A stretch of 42,720 bases of DNA. Origin: Propionispora hippei DSM 15287 (GTDB lineage: Bacteria; Bacillota; Negativicutes; Propionisporales; Propionisporaceae). The translations under genes and the position numbers were made by a program. The stretch's first letter is position 1, and every line of letters starts with the position of its first letter. The notes beneath the pieces are model-generated. The model ran no database searches. It saw nothing but the letters and a program-made list of their open reading frames with translations, and was not told the DNA's origin. The stretch covers positions 1-42,720 of the forward strand of contig NZ_FQZD01000032.1 of the NCBI RefSeq assembly GCF_900141835.1. Reading direction: 5' to 3'. Shown in pieces: positions 1 through 8,136 of this stretch.

Positions 1-234
1 GTCACAAAGGAAGCGGAGCTGACAGTTCTTTTTAAGAAGGCAGGGAAGCTTCCTGGCAAGACTTTCCCGCTCGGGAAAGTAGCGATATTTCTTGATTTCC
101 TTAGCCACTGTACTGGGATGCTTAGTGATTTTTCTGGCAATAGAAGCCAGAGATTCACCGTCCAATAAGCCTTTCTCAATCTTAATGCGTTGGGTCGTTG
201 ACAAGTGTTTGCCATCATACTTCGTGTTAGCCAT
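1..234 (-). CDS. IS30-family transposase, N-terminal part (cut by window edge)
   Basis: The minus strand is open from an ATG at 234 to the window edge (78 codons). It begins MANTKYDGKHLSTTQRIKIE and continues through LASIARKITKHPSTVAKEIK, the N-terminal helix-turn-helix that IS30-family transposases use to bind their terminal repeats. A Cys-containing stretch follows (CLLKKNC). The catalytic DDE core lies outside the window. An AGGAGGTC-like ribosome binding site sits just before the ATG. The left inverted repeat should lie within about 240-330, but I could not define it because the other end is missing. Whether the full element is intact cannot be judged here. Confidence 0.8.
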   Translation of the reverse strand, partial: MANTKYDGKHLSTTQRIKIEKGLLDGESLASIARKITKHPSTVAKEIKKYRYFPERESLARKLPCLLKKNCQLRFLCD

Positions 235-376
235 AATGACCTCCTGTGTTGCGGAGGAATCCACTGCCTATTCATTGTACCAAAAAGTAGTGCAAGACTA
301 ACAGCATCAAACACGAATTAACTACTGCAATCAAGAACTTACCTTTTCATTTTACCGCCAGAGTTGAATTTTTTCC

Positions 377-407
377 TTGACTTGGAGTAAACTCTAGATG
401 ATACAGT
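377..407 (+). promoter_or_regulatory. MerR-type promoter with 19-bp spacer and overlapping palindrome
   Basis: A -35 TTGACT (377-382) and a -10 TACAGT (402-407) are separated by 19 bp, the overlong spacer typical of MerR-regulated promoters. The spacer carries an imperfect palindrome, CTTGGAGT-AA-ACTCTAGA. This resembles the operators of the AdhR-like MerR subgroup. It precedes the MerR gene, so autoregulation of the MerR/hydrolase pair is likely. Confidence 0.7.
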
Positions 408-467
408 AAAGCTATACAGTGTGGCTATCAGAGAGCGAACATTCCAGTAGATAGAGAGGTGAGTGGC

Positions 468-854
468 TTGAATATCGCCGAAGTCAGTAGGAAATTCGAT
501 CTTTCCCAGGACACACTCCGCTATTATGAACGTATTGGCTTGATTCCCAGTGTGGCCCGTAATAAAAGCGGCATCCGGGACTACTCGGAGGAAGACTGCC
601 GGTGGGTGGAGTTCATTAAATGCATGCGCAATGCCGGATTGCCGATTGAAGTGCTGATCGAATATGTGACGCTTTTTCAGCAGGGCGAGGATACGGTAGC
701 CGCCAGGAAAGAGCTGCTGCTTGAACAGCGCAGGCAGTTATTGGCGCGGATGGAAGATATGCAGCGCACGCTGGAACGGCTTACTGTGAAGATTGACCGC
801 TACGAACAATCAGTTATTGTTAAAGAGCAGGAATTAAAAAAGGCGGGAGATTGA
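468..854 (+). CDS. MerR-family transcriptional regulator
   Basis: A 128-residue MerR protein. The N-terminus, MNIAEVSRKFDLSQDTLRYY, is the winged helix-turn-helix with the conserved RYYERIGLIP. A long C-terminal coiled coil (roughly residues 75-125, rich in E, R, L and Q) serves for dimerisation. No cysteine metal-binding motif is seen, so it resembles the AdhR/YhdM-like stress or aldehyde-responsive group more than metal sensors. I chose the TTG at 468 because AGGTGA lies 5 bases upstream; a GTG at 459 is possible but has no Shine-Dalgarno. The 19-bp-spacer promoter at 377-407 suggests autoregulation. The next gene follows after 32 bp and is probably its target. The inducer is unknown. Confidence 0.88.
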   Translation: MNIAEVSRKFDLSQDTLRYYERIGLIPSVARNKSGIRDYSEEDCRWVEFIKCMRNAGLPIEVLIEYVTLFQQGEDTVAARKELLLEQRRQLLARMEDMQRTLERLTVKIDRYEQSVIVKEQELKKAGD

Positions 855-886
855 AGCTGCTATTGTTTTGTATAGATTAAACAAGG

Positions 887-2020
887 ATGGGAGACCGTTA
901 CAGAGCGATGGGTAAAGAACTGATTATATTGTTTTTGCTGGTGAGCGGCGGGATAGCGGCGCTTATCTGGCTGTATTTGAGACAACCGCAGTTTGGCCGT
1001 TTGCCGGCCGGAAGCTATCTGAAAAAGCTGGTAATGTCCCCCCATTATGCCAACGGGCAGTTTCAAAATCTGCTGCCCACGCCGATGCTGGTGGAGGATA
1101 CCAGCCTGGTCACCTCACTGGTAAAATTTGTGCTGGCCCAAAGGAAACGGCCGGTTCCGAACGAGCCTGTTCCTTCGGTTAAGATTGATTTACTGACACT
1201 GGATGGCAGGCAGGATGTGGTCATTTGGCTGGGACATTCTTCGTATTTTTTGCAGCTTGGCGGCAGGCGAATTCTCATTGATCCGGTGTTCAGTTCCTAT
1301 GCATCACCGGTCCCCCTGGTGAATAGGGCGTTTGCCGGAGCTAATCCCTATGCTCCGGACGATATGCCCGGGATCGACTGTCTTTTGATTTCACACGATC
1401 ACTGGGATCATCTTGACTATCCAACAGTAATGGCCCTGCAAAGCAAGATCAGGCAGATTGTCTGCCCCCTTGGCGTGGGTGGCTACTTCTTGCAGTGGGG
1501 CTTCGCGCCGGAGTGCATCCACGAGGGCGACTGGTTTGACCGGGTGGAAGTAGCTGCGGGCTTGACGGTAGAACTGTTGCCGGCCCGGCATTTTTCCGGC
1601 CGTCTGTTGACCAGGAACAGAACCTTATGGGCCGGTTTTGCCTTGCTGACCGCACAGCGGCAGGTGTACTACAGCGGGGATGGCGGTTATGGACCACATC
1701 TGAAAGATATTGGCGACAGGTTCGGTGGTTTTGACCTGGCGATCATGGAAAACGGTCAGTATGATCAACGTTGGCGTTATATTCACATGTTTCCGGAAGA
1801 GGTCGCTCAGGCGGCTGTCGATGTCCGGGCCCGGGACGTACTTCCTGGGCACACGGCGAAATTTGCCCTGGCCAACCACCCCTGGGATGAGCCGTTCCGG
1901 CGGATTACAGCGGCCAGTGAGTATAAGCCGTACCGGTTGCTGACTCCGGTCATTGGCCAGCCGGTGCTGCTTGATGATAAAGAGCAGCCGTTTAGCCATT
2001 GGTGGGAAACAATTCAATAG
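887..2020 (+). CDS. Metallo-beta-lactamase-fold hydrolase (Lactamase_B_2, NAPE-PLD/UlaG-like), membrane-anchored
   Basis: A 377-residue protein with one N-terminal transmembrane helix (LIILFLLVSGGIAALIWLYL). A metallo-beta-lactamase fold of the Lactamase_B_2 type follows. The HxHxDH metal motif appears as SHDHWDH near residue 170, preceded by WLGHSSYFLQ and ILIDPVF; YYSGDGGYG supplies a further ligand. Homologues include NAPE-hydrolysing phospholipase D and predicted Zn-dependent hydrolases, so a phosphodiester or lactone substrate is possible but not shown. It lies just behind the MerR gene with no visible terminator, so the two are probably co-transcribed. The start is uncertain: ATG 887 has its purine stretch too close, and ATG 908 (MGKELII) is an alternative that keeps the anchor. 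Confidence 0.85.
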   Translation: MGDRYRAMGKELIILFLLVSGGIAALIWLYLRQPQFGRLPAGSYLKKLVMSPHYANGQFQNLLPTPMLVEDTSLVTSLVKFVLAQRKRPVPNEPVPSVKIDLLTLDGRQDVVIWLGHSSYFLQLGGRRILIDPVFSSYASPVPLVNRAFAGANPYAPDDMPGIDCLLISHDHWDHLDYPTVMALQSKIRQIVCPLGVGGYFLQWGFAPECIHEGDWFDRVEVAAGLTVELLPARHFSGRLLTRNRTLWAGFALLTAQRQVYYSGDGGYGPHLKDIGDRFGGFDLAIMENGQYDQRWRYIHMFPEEVAQAAVDVRARDVLPGHTAKFALANHPWDEPFRRITAASEYKPYRLLTPVIGQPVLLDDKEQPFSHWWETIQ

Positions 2021-2114
2021 TTTATAAACAGGAAGGAGCGTAACTCTGGCGGTAAGCCACAAGATTTTGGGGAAAACCCTGTAATAAGCCTGTCCCAGGT
2101 GAAGGCTAAATAAC

Positions 2115-2160
2115 ACAACAGCCAAGGCTGCCGTAAACCGGCTGGCTTGGCTGTTGTTGT
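2115..2160. terminator. Hairpin terminator between convergent genes
   Basis: A 12-bp perfect stem, ACAACAGCCAAG (2115-2126) with CTTGGCTGTTGT (2146-2157), encloses a small inner GCCG...CGGC hairpin. T-rich sequence follows on both strands, so it may stop both the MBL gene and the opposing lut operon. The rest of 2021-2391 shows no gene I trust. Confidence 0.6.
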
Positions 2161-2391
2161 TTATGCCGGGGAGTTGTGTGGCCAGAATACAGGAAAAAGC
2201 GCAGGTTGTGCTGATTGCCAATGTCATGCTACGGCGGTAAATACGGCGCTGATTGCGGGAGAACGTAAAAATTGTCCCGAATTTGCCTCGCAGGTGGTCA
2301 TCGTCTACTGTCCTTAGCACAGTGACGCTTACCTTGTTTATTTTTCCTGGCCGGTGATTGTATCCTGTGGGATAGATATATCAACCGAGCT

Positions 2392-4578
2392 TTAGTCTTC
2401 CTGGTGATCGGACGGGAGTTGTTCGGCGACAATCTGCGCCACATGCTTGACTTTGATCTGCGGTGCTTGCTGGTCGAGGCCACCTTGCCATTGCAGCATG
2501 CAGGACGGACAGGCGACTGCCAGGACCTCGGCCCCGCTGGCTTTAAGACTGTCAATTTTTTTCTTAAGCAGAGATTTAGAAAGTTCCGCTTGCTTTAGGC
2601 CAAAAGCCCCGGCCATGCCGCAGCAGGTGTCGCAATGGCTCATTTCAATTAGGCGGTAGCCGGGCGCTGCTTCTAACAACTGGCGCGGTTCCCGGTAGAT
2701 GCCAAGTCCCCGTTTTAGATGACAGGAGTCGTGGTAAGCTATCGCTTGTTGGCCGGAAGTCTTTTGCAGGCGTCCGGTTTTTTGGTATTCTGCAGCAGTA
2801 AAGCTGGTAAACTCGCGGATTTTGGCCGCCAGCTCTTTGGCGCGGCGCTGCCAGTCAGGCTCCTGGTTAAACAGTTCGACATACGTTGTATGCCAAGTCT
2901 CGGCGCAGGTGGGACAGGCGACGATGATATGGTCAACCTGTGCTTCCTCAAAGGCCAAAATATTTTGACGAGCCATTTTTTTTGCAGTTTCCACATCGCC
3001 CATGCCGATGACCGGCTTGCCGCAGCAGTTTTGTTGTCGGGGAAATACTATCGTCAGATTAAGCTCCTGCAATACCTTGTAAACCGCTTCACCAATTTCG
3101 GGAAAGATGAAGTCGATGTTGCAGCCGCTGAAGAAGGCTACCCGTCCGACCGGGCGGGCGATCGCCCTGTTCAGTTGGGCAGCGCGGTCGCGAAAAGGCG
3201 TGGCGGCTATGGTGGGCAGGCTGCGGTCTTTGGTCAAACCGGCGAGAAATAAGGGGAGATGGCGGATGACTGGTCCGGACTGAAAGGGCTTTTGGCCGAG
3301 GGAAGCCAAACGAAGCAAGGAATGGAAGACCATCCGGTTGGCCAAAATATGCTGAAAAACAGTTTTTAAACCGACTGGCAAGCCTTGTTCTTTTACAAAG
3401 CGGCAACGAAGTTCTTCAATTAACCCGGGTATATCAATTTTTCCCGGACATATCTCGGTGCAGCGGCGGCAACCAATACACATTTCATTGATTTTGTTGA
3501 AATCCTCCATGCTGCTCAGCAGTGCCGTGAGAATGGCACCGATGCCGCCACAGTAAATATGTCCGTAAACATGACCGCCGACTAATGTGTAGATCGGGCA
3601 AACATTCAGGCAGGAGGAACAGCGTACGCATTGATAAATTTGCCTGAACTTATCGTCTTTGGCCGCTTGCAGGCGACCGTTGTCAAGCAGGATGATATGA
3701 AGCTCCTTTTGTTGTTCCACCCATTGCCCGTCCTTATTTACCAGCGCCGGCACCGGACCGGAAATCATACTCATATAGCTGGTCATTAACTGGCCGGTGG
3801 CACTACGCGGTAAACTGCGCAGAATGGGTATCGCATCCTTGACGGCGGGAATTAATTTTTCGTAGCCGATAATGACCACCTGGACAGGCGGCAGGCTGGA
3901 CACCAGACGGGCGTTTCCTTCGTTGGTCACCAGGCCGATGGCGCCGTTTTCGGCAATTCCGAAATTGGCGCCGGTTATTCCCAGGTCGGCTTGTAAAAAT
4001 TCCTCACGCAGCACGGTACGTGCTTCCTGTACCATGTGAGCAATGTCCGGCTCCACCTGTTTAGCCAGCTCTTGCGAAAAATAGGCGGCGATCTGGTTTC
4101 GATTTAAATGGATGGCGGGCATAACCATATGGGAAGGTTTCTGACCGGCGATTGAAAGAATCCATTCGCCTAAATCGGTTTCCTTTACGTGAAAGCCTTG
4201 GTCAATGAGAAATTGATTCAAATGGATTTCTTCCGTGGCCATTGACTTGGATTTTACGATACGCTTAACCTTCTTGGCCCGGCACAAATCCAGCAGATAT
4301 TCCTTCAGTGCGGCGGCGTCTTTGGCGCGAAATACCGTGGCTCCCCGTTTAGCGGCCGCTTGTTCAAAGCGGTCGGCCACTTCCTCAATATGCTCTGCCG
4401 TGTGCATTTTCATTTGTCGGACCGTTTCACGCAAGGCGTCGATATCCTCGACATTCTCGTAGGCTTTTGCCCGGGCAGACGGATAAGCGGTGGCAAAACG
4501 AGATAGCGAGCCGCGTAATATTTCGTCGTTTAATTTTTCATGGATTTCCTGTTTCAGATTGCGGGTATTACCGTCCAT
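2392..4578 (-). CDS. lutB: Fused LutB-LutA L-lactate oxidation iron-sulfur protein
   Basis: A 728-residue protein equal to LutB plus LutA joined in one chain. Residues 1-300 form the LUD domain (LGITGANFGIAENGAIGLVT). Two 4Fe-4S motifs follow, CVRCSSCLNVCP near 316-327 and CIGCRRCTEICP near 366-377. The C-terminal half carries two cysteine-rich CCG domains (GCNIDF...NCCGKP near 517 and CHLKRG...DTCCGMAG near 649), as in LutA and heterodisulfide reductase HdrB. Together with LutC it should oxidise L-lactate to pyruvate in the cytoplasm and pass electrons through Fe-S clusters. The start overlaps the lutC end by 11 bp, implying translational coupling. In Bacillus lutA and lutB are separate genes; the fusion is the notable point. 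No lactate permease is nearby. Confidence 0.92.
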   Translation of the reverse strand: MDGNTRNLKQEIHEKLNDEILRGSLSRFATAYPSARAKAYENVEDIDALRETVRQMKMHTAEHIEEVADRFEQAAAKRGATVFRAKDAAALKEYLLDLCRAKKVKRIVKSKSMATEEIHLNQFLIDQGFHVKETDLGEWILSIAGQKPSHMVMPAIHLNRNQIAAYFSQELAKQVEPDIAHMVQEARTVLREEFLQADLGITGANFGIAENGAIGLVTNEGNARLVSSLPPVQVVIIGYEKLIPAVKDAIPILRSLPRSATGQLMTSYMSMISGPVPALVNKDGQWVEQQKELHIILLDNGRLQAAKDDKFRQIYQCVRCSSCLNVCPIYTLVGGHVYGHIYCGGIGAILTALLSSMEDFNKINEMCIGCRRCTEICPGKIDIPGLIEELRCRFVKEQGLPVGLKTVFQHILANRMVFHSLLRLASLGQKPFQSGPVIRHLPLFLAGLTKDRSLPTIAATPFRDRAAQLNRAIARPVGRVAFFSGCNIDFIFPEIGEAVYKVLQELNLTIVFPRQQNCCGKPVIGMGDVETAKKMARQNILAFEEAQVDHIIVACPTCAETWHTTYVELFNQEPDWQRRAKELAAKIREFTSFTAAEYQKTGRLQKTSGQQAIAYHDSCHLKRGLGIYREPRQLLEAAPGYRLIEMSHCDTCCGMAGAFGLKQAELSKSLLKKKIDSLKASGAEVLAVACPSCMLQWQGGLDQQAPQIKVKHVAQIVAEQLPSDHQED

Positions 4579-5194
4579 AGCTTTCTTCCTCCTCTGGGCA
4601 CTCCGTATGATTGATTCCGATGATTAGTAAGCGACTGGGACCGTGGACACCGATAGTCAGTACGCGCTCAATGTCCGATGTCCGGCTGGGGCCGGTGAGG
4701 AAGCTAATGTAGCCCTGCCGGAATACCTGGGCGAGAATATCAAAGGCAGTGGCTACGTCGGATACAATGTGATTGCTGTTCAGCAATAGGATGCAAAGCG
4801 GCGGCAAGGTGGTTACCAGGCGTTCTTCAATAGCCAGCGCGTCTTCGCAGACGCTGCCTGTTTCGGCGATGCCGAATTCCACGGCGGCTATACCAATATC
4901 CGCGGTGTCAGCCTGTTGGCGAATGCCGGCGGGATCGGTTATCAAGGCAATGCCGCGAGACTTGGCGGTATGTTTGATTAATGGAGTCAAAGCTTGGTTG
5001 GCGATAACTATTTTTTTGGCCGAAACTGATTTTATTTCGTCCCGGATTTTTTGGCGGGCTTGTGCCAGAGTGTCGACTCGTAGTACAGTGGCACCGGCCA
5101 TTTCGGCCCGCCGTGCGAATTCTTCCCAGTACACGGCGCCTATGTTTTCCTCGGGGAAATACTCCGCCCAGTTTGCATATACTTTTTTCATCAT
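4568..5194 (-). CDS. lutC: LutC-like LUD-domain protein of lactate utilisation
   Basis: A 208-residue LUD-domain protein. The typical segment VEFGIAETGSVCEDA is followed by ERLVTTLPPLCILLL and ends with GVHGPSRLLIIGINHTECP, as in LutC (LldG). It forms the third component of the LutABC lactate oxidation complex. It is the first gene of a two-gene minus-strand operon, overlapping the lutBA fusion by 11 bp. Two adjacent ATG codons (5194, 5191) are possible starts, with only a weak Shine-Dalgarno. Its promoter region holds two identical FadR/LldR-type operators, so repression relieved by lactate is likely. Confidence 0.9.
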   Translation of the reverse strand: MMKKVYANWAEYFPEENIGAVYWEEFARRAEMAGATVLRVDTLAQARQKIRDEIKSVSAKKIVIANQALTPLIKHTAKSRGIALITDPAGIRQQADTADIGIAAVEFGIAETGSVCEDALAIEERLVTTLPPLCILLLNSNHIVSDVATAFDILAQVFRQGYISFLTGPSRTSDIERVLTIGVHGPSRLLIIGINHTECPEEEESYGR

Positions 5195-5216
5195 TCACAG
5201 CCTACTTTCTTATTTT

Positions 5217-5234
5217 GGTATGGTGGTCTGACCA
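5217..5234. promoter_or_regulatory. LldR/FadR-type operator O1
   Basis: The perfect palindrome TGGTCTGACCA (5224-5234) fits the TNGTNNNACNA-type half-site rule of FadR-subfamily GntR regulators. The surrounding 18 bp, GGTATGGTGGTCTGACCA, recur exactly at 5287-5304. O1 lies in the lutC leader downstream of the minus-strand -10 box. Confidence 0.8.
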
Positions 5235-5274
5235 CACACTTCCTATTGAAGCGAATTTATCAGTGCTTAGCTCT

Positions 5275-5304
5275 ATTATAACAGGTGGTATGGTGGTCTG
5301 ACCA
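5275..5304 (-). promoter_or_regulatory. lut promoter overlapped by operator O2
   Basis: On the minus strand a TATAAT -10 box (5275-5280) is preceded, after an 18-bp spacer, by TGGTCA. This -35-like hexamer is part of the second palindrome, TGGTCTGACCA (5294-5304). A regulator bound at O2 would cover the -35 region and one bound at O1 would block the leader. The copies start exactly 70 bp apart. Confidence 0.7.
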
Positions 5305-5434
5305 GTTGTTTTTTGTCATTCCGCAAACCGGGATGTGAGCCGACGGGTGGACGAATGGGAGCGGGTGTTGTATGATATAAAGAATAAGCGATGCAACGTT
5401 CTGATGAAGGGTGATCAAATTGACGGAGGAGCTC

Positions 5435-6175
5435 ATGTATAAGCCTGTTAGAACGAAAAAGGTATATGAAGAAATCATCGGGCAAATCAAGCAGCTGATT
5501 GCGGCCGGCAAGCTGCAGCCGGGCGACAAGCTGCCGTCGGAGCGTGATTTGTCGGAACAGCTGAATGTAAGCCGCGCGTCCATCCGCGAAGCGTTGAGCG
5601 CTCTGGAAATGATGGGGGTGATTGTGATACGGCCGGGAGGCGGCAGTTTTGTTCAACAGGTATCTTATGAAGGTATGTTGGGCTCGCTGTCTTTTTTGCT
5701 GCAGGTAAATTTGGAGGACGTGATGCAACTGCTGGAAGTCCGGAAGATTCTGGAGGTTGAAATTGCCGCGTTGGCCGCCAGTCGGGCGACGGATCAGGAT
5801 TTGGAGGATATCCGGCAAGCCTTGCACCGGATGGCGGATGCGGCGTATGCGCAGGAAAGCGGCGATGAGGCTGACGCCGAGTTTCACTATGCCGTAGTTA
5901 AGGCGGCCCATAATCCGATCCTGCTCAGGCTGATCAACACCATTTCCGACTTAATGGCCAACACCTTCCGATTTTCCCGGCAGAAAATTTTTTTAGTGGA
6001 AGGGATGCCGAAAACCTTGTACGATTCCCATTGCCTGATTTTTAAGGCTATTCAGGAAAAGCAGCCGCAGCAAGCGCGGACCTGTATGCATGAGCATTTG
6101 ACCATGGTGGAGACTATCATGGTCCGGCAGAAGCGTGGCGGGGTTGGCGAAATACCGGCCGCCGACGGGCCGTAG
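5435..6175 (+). CDS. lldR: FadR-subfamily GntR regulator, LldR/LutR-like
   Basis: A 246-residue regulator with an N-terminal GntR winged helix (KVYEEIIGQIKQLIAAGKLQ, then LPSERDLSEQLNVSRASIRE) and a C-terminal all-helical FCD ligand domain (ADAEFHYAVVKAAHNPILL). It is divergent from lutC-lutBA and most likely binds the two TGGTCTGACCA operators between them, responding to L-lactate or a related acid. The ATG at 5435 is preceded by GGAGGA at a 4-base spacing. A GTG at 5411 is open but has no usable Shine-Dalgarno. The role is inferred from context; FadR-family members for other acids look similar. Confidence 0.87.
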   Translation: MYKPVRTKKVYEEIIGQIKQLIAAGKLQPGDKLPSERDLSEQLNVSRASIREALSALEMMGVIVIRPGGGSFVQQVSYEGMLGSLSFLLQVNLEDVMQLLEVRKILEVEIAALAASRATDQDLEDIRQALHRMADAAYAQESGDEADAEFHYAVVKAAHNPILLRLINTISDLMANTFRFSRQKIFLVEGMPKTLYDSHCLIFKAIQEKQPQQARTCMHEHLTMVETIMVRQKRGGVGEIPAADGP

Positions 6176-6269
6176 GCTGGCGGGTGCATGCATATTTGCC
6201 GGTCGGGGCAGCGTGAACATTCACGGGAAAATGCGCCGGCCGGTTCAGTAAGCTGGGGGAGATGACATT

Positions 6270-7226
6270 ATGCCGATTAAAATTCCGAATAATTTGCCTG
6301 CGGTACATACGCTGGAACAAGAGAATATTTTTGCGATGGATGAAGACCGTGCCTACGCGCAGGACATTCGTCCGCTGCGCATTTTGCTGCTAAATCTGAT
6401 GCCGACCAAAATTGTTACCGAGACGCAGTTGCTCCGGCTCCTGGGCAACTCACCGCTGCAGGTGGAGTTTGATTTTATGTATACGGCAACGTATGAACCC
6501 AAAAATACGCCGCAGGAGCATCTGGTTAAATTTTACGAGACCTTCGACGCAGTCAAAAACCGCAAATATGACGGCATGATTATTACCGGGGCACCGGTAG
6601 AGCAAATTCCCTTTGAAGATGTGGCCTACTGGGAGGAACTGTGCGCCATTATGGACTGGAGCCGGAAAAACGTGTATTCGACGCTGCATATTTGCTGGGG
6701 TGCCCAGGCAGCGCTCTATCATCACTATGGAATTCCTAAATATCCGCTTAAACAAAAAATGTTTGGCGTCTTTGCCCATACGGTGAATATCAAGGAAAAG
6801 ATGTTATTCCGTGGCTTTGACGATGTGTTTTATGTGCCTCATTCCCGCCATACCGAGGTAAAACGGGAGGACATTGAAAAGGTGCCCGATTTGACCCTGT
6901 TATCCGAGTCGGCAGAAGCCGGTGTTTATGCGGTGATGGATAAAAAACGCCGTCAATTCTTTATTACCGGTCATTCGGAGTATGATCCGCTGACGCTGAA
7001 GGCCGAATATGACCGTGATGCCAGCCAGGGACTGTCTATTCCGGTGCCGGTTAATTACTATCCTAATGATGACCCGGCGCAAACGCCTGTGGTACGGTGG
7101 CGCAGCGCCGCCAATTTGCTGTTTACTAACTGGCTGAACTATTATGTATATCAGGGAACGCCGTTCGATTTGAATAAACTCAATGATGAAGGCGAATTAA
7201 ACGGCCTTTTTGGGGATGGAATCTAA
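6270..7226 (+). CDS. metAA: Homoserine O-acyltransferase MetA, predicted acetyl-CoA specific
   Basis: A 318-residue MetA-family enzyme beginning [20 protein letters not shown]. It acylates L-homoserine at the start of methionine synthesis in the cytoplasm. The catalytic Cys142 (LHICWGAQ), His235 and Glu237 (TGHSEYD) are at the canonical positions. Residue 111 is Glu (GAPVEQ), where E. coli succinyltransferase has Gly; Glu111 is the marker of acetyl-CoA-using MetA as in Bacillus cereus. It has a good GGGGGAG ribosome site, stands alone, and ends in a strong bidirectional terminator. The 94-bp gap upstream contains no S-box riboswitch that I can recognise. Confidence 0.95.
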   Translation: MPIKIPNNLPAVHTLEQENIFAMDEDRAYAQDIRPLRILLLNLMPTKIVTETQLLRLLGNSPLQVEFDFMYTATYEPKNTPQEHLVKFYETFDAVKNRKYDGMIITGAPVEQIPFEDVAYWEELCAIMDWSRKNVYSTLHICWGAQAALYHHYGIPKYPLKQKMFGVFAHTVNIKEKMLFRGFDDVFYVPHSRHTEVKREDIEKVPDLTLLSESAEAGVYAVMDKKRRQFFITGHSEYDPLTLKAEYDRDASQGLSIPVPVNYYPNDDPAQTPVVRWRSAANLLFTNWLNYYVYQGTPFDLNKLNDEGELNGLFGDGI

Positions 7227-7231
7227 TCTAA

Positions 7232-7274
7232 ATAATAATAACTCCCGCCTATGATAGGCGGGAGTTATTATTAT
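7232..7274. terminator. Bidirectional terminator, 21-bp stem
   Basis: A perfect palindrome of 21 bp per arm centred at 7253 (CTCCCGCCTAT/ATAGGCGGGAG core). It is flanked by A-rich and T-rich arms, so it works as a terminator in both directions. It lies between the convergent metA and HD-GYP genes. Confidence 0.9.
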
Positions 7275-7305
7275 GCCTGATGGCGCAGCCGTATTTATGT
7301 TGGTT

Positions 7306-7956
7306 TTAGATAGAAAACCCAAAGCGTTCTTTTAGAAATTGGATGAAGACCTCGGCAATTGCCGGATCGAACTGAGTGCCGGAACAATGCCGGATTTCTT
7401 CCACCGAGGCCTCCAGCGTCACAGGCTCCCGGTAGCACCGGTGGGTGGTCATGGCGTCAAAGGAATCGCAGACTGCCAGCATCCGGCTTAGCAGTGGAAT
7501 GGAAGTGCCGCTGAGCCCCGACGGATAGCCATTGCCGTCGTACCGTTCGTGGTGGTGACGCATGATCGGGACAATGAAGTCGGCCCCTTCCACGGCGGCC
7601 AGCATAGCGGCGCCCTGTTCAGCGTGTTCTTTCATAATGCTGAATTCTTCAGCGGTCAATTTGCCGGGCTTAGTGAGAATGTATTCGGGAATTTTAATTT
7701 TGCCGACATCATGAACGAGGCCGACAATAAAGGCGAGACTGATTTCGTTGGAGTTCATACCTAACTGGCTGGCCAGGCCGGCCATGAGCTCTGCCACATG
7801 CTCCTCATGCATAGAGGTATAGGGATCGCAATAATACACTTCCCGGCAAAAGGCCTCAATAGCATCCATGTTTACTTTGTCGATGATTGGTACGTTACTT
7901 TGCACTGGCTCGTTCACTGTACCCTCGCTTGTTTTGCAATAATTTTTAATGGACAT
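7306..7956 (-). CDS. Stand-alone HD-GYP domain protein, likely cyclic-di-GMP phosphodiesterase
   Basis: A 216-residue protein consisting almost only of an HD-GYP domain. The metal-binding HD pair is His82-Asp83 (GLVHDVGKIKIP), followed by KEH at 109-111, HHHERYDGNGYP at 134-145 and the downstream DSFDAMT. All catalytic and GYP-motif residues are intact, so hydrolysis of c-di-GMP (or a related cyclic dinucleotide) is expected. There is no receiver, PAS or membrane segment, so it is cytoplasmic and must be controlled by expression or partners. The first 30 residues look unstructured. It is monocistronic and convergent with metA. Confidence 0.9.
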   Translation of the reverse strand: MSIKNYCKTSEGTVNEPVQSNVPIIDKVNMDAIEAFCREVYYCDPYTSMHEEHVAELMAGLASQLGMNSNEISLAFIVGLVHDVGKIKIPEYILTKPGKLTAEEFSIMKEHAEQGAAMLAAVEGADFIVPIMRHHHERYDGNGYPSGLSGTSIPLLSRMLAVCDSFDAMTTHRCYREPVTLEASVEEIRHCSGTQFDPAIAEVFIQFLKERFGFSI

Positions 7957-8065
7957 TCTATTTAAGGAATATTCTGGGTAATTCTACATAAGCGACAGGC
8001 TTTCCTTCCGGGCAGTCAATCTTTTTTCCGTCTGTGCCATTGACGGAACGACTAACCGCAGGGCA

Positions 8066-8093
8066 TTGTAATCTTTGCAATATCCGGTATAAT
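8066..8093 (+). promoter_or_regulatory. Promoter of the TetR gene
   Basis: TTGTAA (8066-8071) and TATAAT (8088-8093) with a 16-bp spacer, about 45 bp before the GTG start of the TetR gene. Confidence 0.55.
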
Positions 8094-8136
8094 AAAAAGC
8101 GAATCAGTTATTTACCGGATTATAGGGGGAGGTTCC

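Noticed and set aside
2040-2112. Structured-looking stretch after the MBL gene, considered as a riboswitch
   Set aside because: No known aptamer consensus fits and no downstream plus-strand gene follows; the hairpin after it serves as terminator.
1625-2320. Minus-strand frame of 231 codons opposite the MBL gene and the following gap
   Set aside because: Most of it is antisense to a clear enzyme gene and the remainder has no domain or ribosome site.
6176-6269. Possible SAM riboswitch before metA
   Set aside because: The gap is only 94 bp and contains a short CGTGAA/TTCACG hairpin but none of the conserved S-box elements.
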